64,000 bases of DNA from CAVRUD01 sp963849635 (GTDB lineage: Bacteria > Chloroflexota > Chloroflexia > Thermomicrobiales > UBA6265), in contig CAWKIA010000037.1 in NCBI GenBank assembly GCA_963849635.1, forward strand, positions 62,001 to 126,000, read 5' to 3'. Of the stretch, positions 1-10,189 are shown piece after piece; position 1 is the stretch's first letter, and every line of letters starts with the position of its first letter. A program made the translations under genes and the position numbers. Below the pieces are notes generated by a model. That model was not told the DNA's origin, searched no databases, and saw nothing but the letters and a program-made list of their open reading frames with translations.

Positions 1-162
1 ATCGATCGCGGCCTTGGCCGCCTCTTTGACGAAGTCTGGTCCAGCGAAATCGGGGAATCCCTGGCCGAGATTGACCGCGCCGTGCCGCGCGGCCAACACA
101 CTCATCTCGGTGAAGATCGACGTCCCAAAACCGCGCACGCGCGCCGATGCTCGGGGATCCAT
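1..162 (-). CDS. Class I/II PLP aminotransferase, N-terminal fragment
   Basis: Only the first 54 codons lie inside the window; the gene continues past the left edge. The frame opens with ATG at 162, 14 bases after the pepF stop, so the two genes look co-transcribed. The peptide contains FGTSIFTEM and NLGQGFPDF, the N-terminal signature of the kynurenine/methionine aminotransferase and N-succinyl-diaminopimelate aminotransferase (DapC) branch of fold-type I PLP enzymes. The PLP lysine and substrate-binding residues are outside the window, so substrate cannot be assigned. DapC is tempting because dapAB are nearby, but the genes are 17 kb apart and this is only a possibility. Confidence 0.85.
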   Translation of the reverse strand, partial: MDPRASARVRGFGTSIFTEMSVLAARHGAVNLGQGFPDFAGPDFVKEAAKAAID

Positions 163-176
163 GCCCTGTTGATCCT

Positions 177-2042
177 CTACGCGTCGCCGCGCGCGCCTGC
201 CAGGATGCCCTGATCCGCGAGCTGCTCCATCTCCCCGACCGTGCGGGCGAACTCGACCAGTGCCAGGCGAACCGGCTCTGGCGTCGTCAGATCGACGCCG
301 GCCCGTTGCAGCAGTGGCAGGGAGTAATCGGAGCCGCCGGCTGCCAGCATCTCGAGGTAGCGCTCGGCGGCGGGCTGCCCCTCGTCGCGGATCTTGCCCG
401 CCAGCGCGATGGCGGCCGACAACCCGGTGGCATATTGGAAGACATAGAACGCGCGGTAGAAGTGAGGAATTCGGCACCACCGGTTCCGGATCGAGTCGTC
501 GATCTCCAGACCCGGGGTGTAGGCGCTTTGCAGATCGCCATAGATCTGGTTGAGCCGCTCCAGCGTGATCGGCTCGCCGCTCTCCGCGATCTGATGGCTG
601 AGATGCTCGAACTCGGCGAACATCGTCTGCACGATCAGGGTGCCGTAGACATCGTCGGCGAACCGGTTGAGGATCGCGAACCGCCCCAGCAGATCCTCCG
701 CTGGCAACTCCCCCAGCAAGTGCCAGGTCAGCAGGACCTCATTGAGCGTGGACGCGATCTCCGCCAGGAACGTCGTGTAGTGGTAATCGTGGTATGGCTG
801 GGCCTGGCTCGCGTAGTAGGTGTGCATCGCGTGCCCGGCCTCGTGGGCCAGTGTGAAGACGTCGTTGAGCGTGCCGTTCCAGTTCATCAGGATGACGGGA
901 TTCGCCCCGTAGGTGCCCCAGGAGTAGGCGCCGGAGCGCTTCCCCTTCGTCTCGTAGACATCGACCCAGCGCGATGCAAATCCCTCACGCAGATCGTCGA
1001 TGTACCGGTGACCTAGTGGAGTGAGCCCGCCGAGGACGATGTCGATCGCTTCCTCGTAGGAGTACTTGCGGGCTGGCTCCGGCGCGAGGGCTACGCGCAG
1101 GTCGTACAGGGCCAATTGTTCCAGCCCAAGCGCCTTCCGGCGGAGGCCCAGGAACCGTTCCATCGTCGGGCTGGCGTCGTGCACGCTGGCAATCAGGCTG
1201 TCATAGACCGACTCGGGTAGGTTGTCATCGAATAGCGCCGCCGACCGGGCGGATTGATGACCGCGCACTCTGGCCTGAAAAATGTCATTGCGCACCGAAG
1301 AGGCGTAGAGCGACGACAGCGTGTGCTTGTGGGCGGTGTAGGCCGCCATCATCGTTTGGTGGGCCTCCCGCCGGACGTCGCGGTTTCGGCTCTCCATCAG
1401 GGCGCCATGGCGACCCTTGGTCAGGGTGATCTCGTTGCCGTCGTCGTCCTTGACCTTCCCGTAGGTCAGATCGGCGTTGTCCAATGCCGAGAAGGCTTCG
1501 ATCGGAGCGCGGGTGAGATCGGCCGCCTGAGCCAGGACCTCTTCGACTTCGGTCGAGCGGACATAGGGCCGCTGGCGCTGAACATCGTCCAGCAGGTGGC
1601 GGTAGCGGTGCAGAACCGCATCGGTCGCAAAGACCCCCAGCTTTCCCTCCGGCATCGCCAGGATTTCGGGCATGACGAAGGCCAGCGCCTCGCCCGTCTG
1701 GACCGCCAGGGAGATCGAGCGGTCGTACCGGGCGAGGGCTTCGGTAACAGTCTGGTCCTCATCCCGGCGTAGCGCGGCGTAGGTGCGCAGCCGCTCGACC
1801 ACCCGCCGCACCTCCATGATGTCGTCGAGGGCGACGAGCAGCGCCATCGGCGAAGCGTCGAGCATGCCCCGGTGGGCGGTCGCGGTCGCCAGCAATTCGG
1901 GCACCTGGGCGGCATCCGCATCCCAGGCGGCGTCATCGGGGTAGATCTGGGAGAGGTCCCAGGTATCTTCGATCGCGACCATGTTGCGGGTGAGGATGTC
2001 GACCTGCTCGGCGGGGAAGGTGGGGGTGGCTGGGGCGACCAA
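177..2042 (-). CDS. pepF: Oligoendopeptidase F (peptidase family M3B)
   Basis: A 621-residue zinc metallopeptidase of the PepF family, which cleaves short peptides in the cytoplasm and recycles them. The zinc site HEAGH is at about residues 400-404 with the third ligand Glu in AEIASTLNE about 25 residues later, as in the family, and length matches the usual 600 or so. The N-terminal half shows the helical PepF domain (repeated acidic/helical segments with YDRSISLA and ALDNADLTYG). The start is a TTG at 2042, supported by AAGGAG seven bases upstream; no better ATG exists before MVAIEDTWD at residue 21. No signal peptide. It lies just upstream of the partial aminotransferase gene on the same strand. 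Confidence 0.95.
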   Translation of the reverse strand: MVAPATPTFPAEQVDILTRNMVAIEDTWDLSQIYPDDAAWDADAAQVPELLATATAHRGMLDASPMALLVALDDIMEVRRVVERLRTYAALRRDEDQTVTEALARYDRSISLAVQTGEALAFVMPEILAMPEGKLGVFATDAVLHRYRHLLDDVQRQRPYVRSTEVEEVLAQAADLTRAPIEAFSALDNADLTYGKVKDDDGNEITLTKGRHGALMESRNRDVRREAHQTMMAAYTAHKHTLSSLYASSVRNDIFQARVRGHQSARSAALFDDNLPESVYDSLIASVHDASPTMERFLGLRRKALGLEQLALYDLRVALAPEPARKYSYEEAIDIVLGGLTPLGHRYIDDLREGFASRWVDVYETKGKRSGAYSWGTYGANPVILMNWNGTLNDVFTLAHEAGHAMHTYYASQAQPYHDYHYTTFLAEIASTLNEVLLTWHLLGELPAEDLLGRFAILNRFADDVYGTLIVQTMFAEFEHLSHQIAESGEPITLERLNQIYGDLQSAYTPGLEIDDSIRNRWCRIPHFYRAFYVFQYATGLSAAIALAGKIRDEGQPAAERYLEMLAAGGSDYSLPLLQRAGVDLTTPEPVRLALVEFARTVGEMEQLADQGILAGARGDA

Positions 2043-2143
2043 CGAACAACTCCTTAGGGGCAGTGAACGGCGCGGGTCATGCCCGCACCGCTGTCGAACC
2101 TCGACGCTGGTTAGCCGCGAAAGAGTAGCACCAGTCTACAAGC

Positions 2144-2276
2144 GGCCCTCACCCCGGCCCTAAAGGGCCACCCCTCTCCCCTCCGGAGGAGAGGGGACGA
2201 AAGAAAGGCTTCCCCTCTCCCGCGCACAGGAGAGGGGGATGGGGGTGAGGGCCTTTTGGCGTAGGGGGTGAGGGCC
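2144..2276. repeat. Palindromic CCCTCACCCC-type intergenic repeat
   Basis: Between two minus-strand genes. GGCCCTCACCCC at 2144-2155 is inverted as GGGGTGAGGGCC at 2242-2253, and GGGGTGAGGGCC recurs at 2265-2276. Inside are two further dyads: CCCCTCTCC facing GGAGAGGGG around CTCCGGAG (2171-2196), and CCCCTCTCCC facing GGAGAGGGG (2212-2236). The nested fold resembles repetitive extragenic palindromes known from many high-GC genomes. It may also stop transcription between the propeller gene and pepF. No transposase is nearby. Confidence 0.7.
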
Positions 2277-2281
2277 GTTAC

Positions 2282-3355
2282 CTACGAGACCGGTGTCGCC
2301 TCATCCTCGATGATCACGCCCGGGCTAGCGGCGGGAGTCCCGGTCGAGGAGATCGGCGGGATGTCGATCAAGGAGACGGTGAACGGGAGGACGGGGTCGC
2401 TGGTCTCGCGCCGGTCGAACTGGGCGTTGACGACCAGGAGCTGCTCACCAGCCTTCGCGATCGTCGTCGGGAACATGAGCGATGGATCGGTGAAGGCGTC
2501 GAGTGTGGTCGCAGTTTCGACCGCGGCATCCAACTCCAAGCGGACGATCAGGGCAAGCTGGTTGCGGACGACGTAGAGGATCGAGCCATCGAGCAAGAGT
2601 CCATCGCCGAACGCAACGCTCTCGCCGTTGATGGAGATCTCGGCGACTTCCGCGTTCTCGAGATTGACCCGGAACAGGCGGCCATTACCCGGATTGACCA
2701 TGATCGCATAGGCACCATCGTCCGTGATCGCGATCCCGTTGGCGTTGAACGACCCTGGCGGGCCGTATTCGTAGACCGTGCCGGTAAAGTCGGAGAATGG
2801 GGCCAACTCGCCGCCTGCCTCAACGTCGGCGGCAACGATGCGGTAAAGGACCGGAGTCAGTGAGTCGGTGGCGAAGATATCGCCGTTGGGTGCGACCGCC
2901 ACATCGTTGACAAACGTCGCGTCAGATTCGAGACCGTTGCTGAACGACGCCAGGGTTTGCCCGTTGGCGGGATCGACGACGAAGACGCTGCCGGTACCGG
3001 CGCCCGCCACGATTAGGTGGCCTGAGCCGTCAATCTTGAGGCCGGTCGCCGTCGAGCGATCGGGATCATTCTCTGAGAGGACGGTGACTTCACCGGTGGA
3101 GAGGTCGCCCTGGAACAGGGTGCCGTCGGTTGTGCTGCCGACGTAAAACATGTTGGTCACCGGATCGTAGGCAACGCCTTCCGGATAGACCTGATCGCCC
3201 GGCAACTCAAAGACCGTCGCTCCGGTCGCGGGTGTCGCACTCTCGGCGACCGGGGTCGCGCCCTGAGCGTTTGCCCGGCGAATGATGCTCGGCAATCCCA
3301 GCGCCGCGGCTAGCCCGCTGGCTCCGGAACCCATGACAAAGACACGTCGATCCAC
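2282..3355 (-). CDS. Tat-exported SMP-30/gluconolactonase-like beta-propeller protein
   Basis: About 357 residues. The chosen start is GTG at 3355 because GGAGGAGG lies seven bases upstream and the protein then begins VDRRVFVMGSGASGL, a twin-arginine-like signal followed by a hydrophobic stretch and an Ala-rich cleavage area. After a Thr/Pro/Ala linker, the mature part has repeated propeller blades (GVAYDPVTNMFYVG, GLKIDGSGHLIVAG, VNDVAVAPNGDIFATD, NANGIAITDDGAYAI) typical of SMP-30/gluconolactonase/NHL folds that hydrolyse lactones or bind sugars. The substrate is not visible from sequence. It stands alone between two repeat-containing gaps. Confidence 0.75.
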   Translation of the reverse strand: MDRRVFVMGSGASGLAAALGLPSIIRRANAQGATPVAESATPATGATVFELPGDQVYPEGVAYDPVTNMFYVGSTTDGTLFQGDLSTGEVTVLSENDPDRSTATGLKIDGSGHLIVAGAGTGSVFVVDPANGQTLASFSNGLESDATFVNDVAVAPNGDIFATDSLTPVLYRIVAADVEAGGELAPFSDFTGTVYEYGPPGSFNANGIAITDDGAYAIMVNPGNGRLFRVNLENAEVAEISINGESVAFGDGLLLDGSILYVVRNQLALIVRLELDAAVETATTLDAFTDPSLMFPTTIAKAGEQLLVVNAQFDRRETSDPVLPFTVSLIDIPPISSTGTPAASPGVIIEDEATPVS

Positions 3356-3688
3356 GGGGTTTCCTCCTCCGTTGCGTTTTAGACGCTCTGCTCCACGGGT
3401 GTGCAGCAAGAGCGGCCGAGACCGGCACCGATACCGTCTGCCGGGACGACCGCATTGGAGGAGGCCGCAAGATCGACGCCAAACGCGCAGAGGGAGACTA
3501 TTGGGGTGTTTGCGATTCCACCGTTCTGGCGGATGTACGTCGTAGGGGCGCGATTCATCGCGCCCACGTACCCACCACGAAAGTCGATACTGGGCAACCG
3601 GGCGCGATGAATCGCACCCCTACATGCCCTAATTACGTTTAGGAGCTCACCCTTCTCGTCGATCTGATTGGGCGTCTTCAACGCCGCG
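3356..3688. other. Intergenic gap upstream of the propeller gene
   Basis: No supported gene. It holds the GGAGGAGG ribosome site of the minus-strand propeller gene at its left end and the inverted-repeat element at 3542-3623 in its right half. The open frames crossing it are short or run antisense into the helicase and show no recognisable motif. Confidence 0.5.
3542..3623. repeat. Miniature inverted-repeat element, copy 1 (GTAGGGGCG family)
   Basis: An 82-base element. The left arm GTAGGGGCGCGATTCATCGC (3542 onward) is mirrored by a right arm ending GCGATGAATCGCACCCCTAC at 3623, with one mismatch over about 24 pairs and a roughly 34-base centre. Related elements are at 36126-36245 and 60929-61010. 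No open frame inside. Such GTAGGGGCG-bounded palindromes are widespread non-autonomous repeats in bacteria. Confidence 0.8.
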
Positions 3689-6600
3689 CTATGCCCTTGT
3701 GCGCGCACTTGCGGATCGTTTCTTCGTAGTCGCGGGGATCGGGTCCAGGACTGGCACGACCTCGTCCACCGCCGATCCATTCGCGGAGACCAGAACGTCG
3801 ACCTCTCCGCCGACCGCCTCGGTCTCTGGGAGATTGAGGTCGGCCGGGGCAAAGCCCATCGTCAGGGACTGCTCGACGATGCCCCGCCGAACCAGGCGTT
3901 CGGCCTCACGCAGGGTGATCCGGAGCGGATGGGAAGGCATGACGTCCGCGAGCATCTCGCGCACCTGGCGCATGAGGTCGATCGTCTTGTTGATCGTCAG
4001 AACGAGATCGCCCTCGGAGAGTTCGATCGCCTCGCCGATCTGGACCATCGTCGCCCCACGGCACCAGGCCCGAACTGCCCCGTAGAACGCCTGGTTGTGG
4101 CCCTCGGAGATGACGAGGTTGTGGTCGCGCTCCTCTTCGATGACGTCACGCTCCAGCTCTTCCAGTCGCCGGCGCAGCAAGACCAGGGAATCGGGCAGCG
4201 TGAAGTGATTGGTGTATCGAAACTCCCGGTCGTAGCAGAACCACGAGAAGACCTCAGCCAGGTCTTCCGCCGGCAGGCGATCGAGCCAACCCCGGTCGAC
4301 TAACTCGCACAGGATCAGGCCGTCGTTGTCGAAGACGTCGGCGAGCATGTCCGCCTTGGCGGTTGGGTAGCCCCGATGCAGGTAGCCAAAGCGGTGGAGA
4401 ACGTCGCGGATGCCGCGGATGACGGCCCGAATCCGGACCTCCTCGGCGTCGGCTTCGCGCTGCAGGAGGTCCTCCAGCGCGTTTCGCTCCTGTTCCAGGG
4501 TGTCGATCCGGGCCAGGTAGTCGCGGTGCTCCTTGCGCCGGGGGCAGGCATGGCAGGGGTGAGTGTCGCGGCTGCTGAGGAGGATGCTAACTTGCTCCTC
4601 TGCCTCGACGACATCGGCCCGGGCGACGTTCAGCCCTTCGGTGATCCGCCCCAGCTCATGCTCGCGGAACTCCGCCGCAAGCTGGACGAGGTCAGGGAGA
4701 TCCAGGTCCTTGAGCTTCTTCTTGATCCCGCGCAGCTTGGCGGCGGAGATCAATTCGGTGACATCGATCGTGCCGTCCGGCGGCTCGATCAGCTCGGGAG
4801 GCAATGTGACGACCTTGTCATCGGGCAGGTAGTTGATCTGCCGGTACTGGGTGAGCAACTTGATCGTTTCGCCGAACAAGAACCGGCCGACGCCGCCTTG
4901 ACCACCATGGCCGAGATAGATCCCCCAGCCTTCGTCCTTGGCGTGGACGACCAGGCCCGGCGTAGCGGTCCGAAAGACGCGGCGCAGGGCCTGGCGGCCC
5001 GGCTCCGGCCAGGGCATCGCGTCTGAGACCTCGCGCTGGGCCTCGATCACTTCCTGGGCGAGGCGGCGCTCTTTGTGCTGGGCGGCTGTCAGCGTCCTGA
5101 CCAGGCCTCGATACTCCTCCAGGAGATCGTCGCCCCCTTCGAGGCCGATCAGACAGCCATGTGGGGGTCCCTGCGATATCGCCGCCAACCTCGACGATGT
5201 CGTCTTCCAACTGGCGGATGCGCTGGGCGGTCTGGAACTGGGCCAGGCTCTGGAGGAGCATGTGGCGGACGCGCTCGCCGTGGGGTGGGTCCCACAGGTT
5301 AAGGACCGTGTTGTAGCGGATCGCGAATGCCGACCGCACCGGGAGCAGCGATCCGGTGGCGACGTTCATGGTCTCGCGGAAGCTGAACCAGGGTGAGTAC
5401 GGCACGACCACATGGCCGAATGCGTCCATGCCACGGCGGCCGGCCCGGCCGGCCATCTGCTGGAACTCGTTAGGGATGAGCATCCGTCGCCGCCGGCCGT
5501 CCCACTTGCTCATCCGGCCGATCACGACCGAGCGAGCGGGCATGTTGACGCCCAGGGCGAGCGTGTCGGTGGCGAAGACCACCTGCATCAGCCCCCGCGA
5601 GAAGAGCACCTCGACCAACTGCTTGAGCAGCGGCAACAACCCGGCGTGGTGGAAACCGATCCCTTTTTGGGCGAGGGCGGTGATCAGGCGAACTTGCTCG
5701 AGTTCGCGATCCTCGGGGCGCAGGCCGCTGAGCAGATTCTCGACGACGGCGTCGATCTGCTCGACTTGCTTCAGACCAACGAGATTCGGACGCATCACGG
5801 CCAGCCGCTCGGCAAATGCCTGGCAGTCGTTGCGGCTAAACAGAAAGTAGATGACCGGGAGCATGTCCTGGGCCGCCAGCGCGTCCACGATCTCGCGCGG
5901 CTGCGGCTCGTCGATCTCGGGAGTGCTACGTTCGGTGGTGCGACCCCGGCGTCCGTGTCCACCCTGGCGACGCAGTTCTCCCCCGATCGCGGCGAAGTCG
6001 TGGACCTGGGCGCCGTTGTGATCGATGACGAGGTGCATCTCATCATCGAGGAAGTAGTAGAGCGCCAGGGGCACGGCCCGCTCGGTATGGGTAATGAGCC
6101 GGATCGGGCGATGGGTGCGGCTGATCCAGGCCGCGATCTCGTCGGCGTTGGAGACGGTGGCGGAGAGGCAGATGAGCTGGATGTGCTCCGGGCAGAGGAT
6201 GATGGCCTCTTCCCAGGTGGTTCCCCGCTCCTGATCGGCCAGGTAGTGGATCTCGTCGAAGATGACGCAGTCGACATCGTCCAGATCCCAGGGGGTCTGG
6301 AGCAGCATGTTCCGCAGGATCTCGGTCGTCATGACGATGATGCGGGCGTCGCGGTTCTCGGTCACGTCGCCGGTGAGCAGTCCCACCTGATCACCATGGA
6401 GCTGACGCAGGTCACGGAACTTCTGGTTGGACAGCGCCTTGATCGGGGTCGTGTAGAAGACCCGCCCGGTGCGCTTGAACGCCTCATAAACTCCGAATTC
6501 CGCCACGATAGTTTTGCCGGTACCTGTAGGAGCGGCGACCATGACGGAATCGTCCCGGAGAAATGTCCGGATCGCCTCCCGCTGGAACTCATCGAGGGCA

Positions 6601-6899
6601 AACGGGTAGTGGACCGCGAACTGGTCGATCTGGGCTTCGATCGCCGGATCGAGACCGGGAGTCAGCCCCTTGAGCTTCTTGGCGGTGCGTTTTCGCCGCG
6701 GAGGGGCAGGCGGTTCGAGCGCGACAGGCTCAGCGGGCGCGGGCTGTTGTTCAAGGGGAATGTCTTCCGGGGTGGTTGATTTGCTGGACTTCGTCGCGCG
6801 CTTCGCCAAGGAGATCCTGAATCCTGCCCGGTACCGGTCTGCCCGGCTTCCCATTGATCGACGGCGGCCAATGAGCCAAACCGAGTCGAAGAGTACCAT
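3689..6899 (-). CDS. Ski2-like DEAD/DEAH-box RNA helicase with DSHCT domain, one frameshift
   Basis: Two overlapping frames form one protein of about 1,070 residues. The upstream frame (6899 to about 5165) has a low-complexity basic/proline N-terminus, Walker A APTGTGKT, DEIH box FDEIHYLAD, motif III LSATVS and motif VI QMAGRAGRRG. The downstream frame (about 5165 to 3689) continues with GCLIGLEGGDDLLEEYRGL and the DSHCT C-terminal domain, including a CxxC pair (HPCHACPRR). The break falls in a run of five C at 5163-5167 (minus-strand sense); removing one C joins the frames, so an indel is the likely cause. Family members unwind RNA in decay or processing. The start is uncertain: ATG 6899, or TTG 6809 with a nearer AGGA. 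Confidence 0.85.
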
Positions 6900-6959
6900 G
6901 GGAATAATCGGTTTCCTTACTGATGACGTTTTACGGTGAGAAGGCGGGACCGAAACGAG

Positions 6960-9332
6960 TCAGGCGAGGCCCTCGCGTACAGCGCGGGCGGCCGCCTCGG
7001 TCCTGGTCGTAGCGCCGAGCTTGGCCAGGATCGCGGCGACGTGCTTCGAGGCCGTCCGCCGGCTAATGAAGAGGGCGTCGGCGATGGCGCGGTCGGACCG
7101 ACCCTCGACAACGAGGCGGAGCACATCGATCTCTCGTAAGGTCAGGCTGTCGCCGGCCGCCGGCTGCGACAACCCACCTGGCGGTCCAGCCTCCGTGCCC
7201 GACCCCGCTAGGACCTGGGAGATCGCCTCTTCGGGGGGAGTTGCGGCCCCCGCGCTAAATGCTGCCTTATACCTGGCCTCACCGATCCCTTGTCTGGCGG
7301 CATCGGCCGCCGTGTCGAAGGAAACCTGCACCGTCGGCCGAAGGGGTTCACCCGTCGGTTCGCGGATGGTCTCCGATGCACCGAGCAACCAAGCCGCCCG
7401 TTCGAACTCGCCGATGGACGATGCCGCCATCGCTAACCCGGTCAAGCACAGGCCGCAGTGCCAGCGGTAGCCCAGCATGCGGGCCAGCGCTAACGATTCG
7501 AGGAACGCTGCCTGCGCGCGAACTGGATCACCAGCGGATTGTGCCGAACCGCCCAAAATCCACTGGACGTTACACAACTGCCGCCAATCTCCCATGGTCC
7601 GGAACCGCGCCGCGGCGTCCTCGGCGTAGCCGATCGCCTCTACTTCTTTGCCTTTCCAAGCGACCGCCATCCAGTTCAGAGCCTTTGCAACCGCCCATTC
7701 GTCTCCTAACTCGACGGCGAGCGACAGGCTTTGTTCCAGGAGCACGCGGGCTCGCGCATATTCCTCGTCAGCCTCCAACGAGTCGCCCCGCACCAAGAGG
7801 GCGACCTCGAACCGGGCGATGGAAATGTTTCCCAGTCCACGAAGCGCTGCCGCTTCCGCACCGCGATCTTCGCGCAGTCTGGCCAGTTCGAGTGCTTCTT
7901 CCGTCCATCTGGTTGCCCCGGCGTAGTCCCCCTGACGCTCGCACATGTCACCAAGTGCGATCATCGCCGGCAGCCGTTCCGGGAGTTCGGGCGACGATAA
8001 GGCCAGAAGGACGTCCAACCAGCGGCGGCCTTCCGGTACCCGGTCCCGCACTACCCAGAACGTCCACAGTGCGGCCGCAAGGCGCAGGCCCCGGTCGAGA
8101 CTGCCGGACTCGTGCAGCCACGACAACGCCGCCCGCAGATTAGGAAGTTCCAGATCCAGACGATCGAGCCAGGCAACCTGCTCCGGGCCGCGCAGATTCG
8201 GCTCTGCCTCCTCAGCAAGCGCGAGTAAGCAGGACGCGTGGCGATCTCGCACAAACGCCAACTCACCCTGATGCGCCAAGGCTTCCAGACCGAATTCTCG
8301 AACGGTCTCGAGCATGAAGTAGCGCGGCTCGGTCCCGAGAGTAGACTCCTGCCAGAGGAGACTCGCGTCCACCAGCGCGGCGATGACCTCAAAGGCATCG
8401 ACATCCGGCTCCGGTGTCTCGCCGACCACGACCTCGGCGGCCTCAAGGGTGCACCCACCGACAAATGAAGCCACGCGGCGGAAAACGACCTGCTCTGTCT
8501 CCGTGAGGAGGTCATGGCTCCAGCCGATGGCATCGCGCATGGTTTGCAAGCGAGACGGCACATCGCGTGGTCCGCCGGTGAGCAAGGGCAACCGCCGGGC
8601 CAGCCGGGCAAGCAACGCCGCGGGCGGCAAGTGGGGACCACGAGCGGCCGCGAGCTCAAGCGCGAGCGGAAGTCCGTCCAGCCGGTGACAGATAGCAACG
8701 ACCGCTGCCGCGTTCGATTCAGCCAAGGTGAAGTTGGGATTGGCGGCCCTGGCTCGTTCGACAAACAGGCGAACCGCCGGCGCCGATGCAACCTGCTCCA
8801 GCGCCGGCAACCGGTCTGGATTGGGGCAGGCGAGCGGCGGCACCGGCACATCCCACTCGCCCGAGACGCGCAGGCGCTCGCGGCTGGTCACGAGAACCGT
8901 CACGCCCGGGCACGCCGAGAGGAGTTCGACGATCACCGGCGCGGCTGGAAGGAGATGCTCGAAATTGTCGACCAGCAGGAGTGCGTTGGTCCTCTCCGCC
9001 ACAGCGCGGACCTGCTCGGCAAACGGTCGATCGGCCAGCTCACGGACGCCAACCGCGCGGGCCAGCAGCGCCGGCACGTGACCGGCATCCCGCACGGCCG
9101 CGAATGGGACAAACCTCACCCCATCGCCGAAATCCCGGGCAACCGCAACGGCGGCGGCCATCGCCAGGCGGGTCTTGCCGACACCTCCTGGTCCTGTAAG
9201 CGTCAGGAGGCGTACGTCGACGCGCTTGAGCAACGCGCAGACTTCGTCCACCTCGCGCTCTCGTCCAACGAGGCTCGTCAGTGGCGCCGGAATCGGCGCG
9301 GTCGCAGATTCGTCGGGCATCGGCACTGCCAT
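6960..9332 (-). CDS. MalT-like ATPase transcriptional regulator with LuxR HTH
   Basis: 790 residues. Order: NB-ARC/AAA-type ATPase (P-loop GPGGVGKT at 47-54, Walker B LLLVDNFEHLL, sensor-like LVTSRERL, GLPLALELAAAR), winged-helix region, TPR-like helical repeats over about residues 350-700, then a LuxR/GerE helix-turn-helix in the last 65 residues (LTLREIDVLRLVVEGRS ... RTASKHVAAILAKLG). Proteins of this STAND class bind a ligand or partner through the repeats and switch on transcription when ATP is bound. The target is unknown; the divergent neighbour is the DinB-like gene. A close paralogue is at 44191-46629. Confidence 0.9.
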   Translation of the reverse strand: MAVPMPDESATAPIPAPLTSLVGREREVDEVCALLKRVDVRLLTLTGPGGVGKTRLAMAAAVAVARDFGDGVRFVPFAAVRDAGHVPALLARAVGVRELADRPFAEQVRAVAERTNALLLVDNFEHLLPAAPVIVELLSACPGVTVLVTSRERLRVSGEWDVPVPPLACPNPDRLPALEQVASAPAVRLFVERARAANPNFTLAESNAAAVVAICHRLDGLPLALELAAARGPHLPPAALLARLARRLPLLTGGPRDVPSRLQTMRDAIGWSHDLLTETEQVVFRRVASFVGGCTLEAAEVVVGETPEPDVDAFEVIAALVDASLLWQESTLGTEPRYFMLETVREFGLEALAHQGELAFVRDRHASCLLALAEEAEPNLRGPEQVAWLDRLDLELPNLRAALSWLHESGSLDRGLRLAAALWTFWVVRDRVPEGRRWLDVLLALSSPELPERLPAMIALGDMCERQGDYAGATRWTEEALELARLREDRGAEAAALRGLGNISIARFEVALLVRGDSLEADEEYARARVLLEQSLSLAVELGDEWAVAKALNWMAVAWKGKEVEAIGYAEDAAARFRTMGDWRQLCNVQWILGGSAQSAGDPVRAQAAFLESLALARMLGYRWHCGLCLTGLAMAASSIGEFERAAWLLGASETIREPTGEPLRPTVQVSFDTAADAARQGIGEARYKAAFSAGAATPPEEAISQVLAGSGTEAGPPGGLSQPAAGDSLTLREIDVLRLVVEGRSDRAIADALFISRRTASKHVAAILAKLGATTRTEAAARAVREGLA

Positions 9333-9606
9333 TGGGCGAACCGATCCTCCTGGGGCGGATAGATGTGAGGTTTTTCAAGCCATGATGGCTGGTCAGCATT
9401 GTGCCGTCAATCAGATCGGGGAGTGATAGAAGGTACCAAAGTGCGTACGGTCAGATTGGTCCTGGCGTGACGAGTCAGAATGGCGGTTGCACCTGGGCGG
9501 CCCCGCCGTAGCATGAGGTCATTGGCCGGGTGGATAGCCTCTTCCAAACGACACGGATCACCTGGCCCAACCACTACGGCGACAATAGGTCGCCACAAGG
9601 AGAGAG

Positions 9607-10149
9607 ATGACGATGGGCGTAGACGTGAAACTGCGCGGAAGACCGGGCGAAGACGAGCACATCCCGTACTACCGGCAGTACATCGACCAGGTGCCCGAGG
9701 GCGATGTCCTTGAGATCCTCGCCCATCAGATCGGCGAAACCGAGCGGTACCTCCTCGGATTCTCGCCGAAGGAAGCGGTCTGGCGACCGGCGCCAGACGA
9801 ATGGAACGCGATCGAGGTGGCGGGACATCTGGCCGACGCGGAGCGAATATTCATGCACCGGGCGCTGGTGATAGCCCGTGGCGACGATACCCCGTGGGCG
9901 AGCTACGAACCGGACGACTATGTGGCAAACGGGGGATTCAGCGAGCGAGAGATCGCCGATGTCGCGGCGGAGTTTGCGACGGTCCGGGCGGCGACCCTGG
10001 CCTTCCTACGCGGATTGGACGCGACGGCGTGGAGCAGGAGGGCCCCGGCGTCGTCCTCGATGCGCAGCGTGCGGGCGTTTGCCTACACCGCCGCGGGCCA
10101 CGAAGTCCATCACCTGCTCAGCCTGAAAGGTCAGCGGGATCAGACGTAA
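9607..10149 (+). CDS. DinB superfamily protein
   Basis: 180 residues with the DinB/YfiT four-helix-bundle pattern. The histidines expected to bind a metal are visible in VAGHLADAERIF (about residue 76) and GHEVHHLLSL near the C-terminus. The family includes metal-dependent thiol transferases and many proteins of unknown role, so no reaction is assigned. ATG 9607 follows AAGGAGAGAG directly; ATG 9613 two codons later is equally possible. It is divergent from the LuxR/ATPase regulator, with a 274-base gap that may hold both promoters. Confidence 0.8.
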   Translation: MTMGVDVKLRGRPGEDEHIPYYRQYIDQVPEGDVLEILAHQIGETERYLLGFSPKEAVWRPAPDEWNAIEVAGHLADAERIFMHRALVIARGDDTPWASYEPDDYVANGGFSEREIADVAAEFATVRAATLAFLRGLDATAWSRRAPASSSMRSVRAFAYTAAGHEVHHLLSLKGQRDQT

Positions 10150-10189
10150 GCGATGGCTCGACCGCCCACCGCGGTTGTGGGGCGCCGTT

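Noticed and set aside
5150..5180. Programmed ribosomal frameshift in the helicase
   Set aside because: The shift site is a plain C run without a slippery heptamer and stimulatory structure, and many other genes in the window show the same kind of break.
5412..6779. A 455-residue open frame antisense to the helicase
   Set aside because: It mirrors the helicase coding strand, has Asp/Gly/Leu-rich composition without motifs and no ribosome site. It is a by-product of high-GC codon use.
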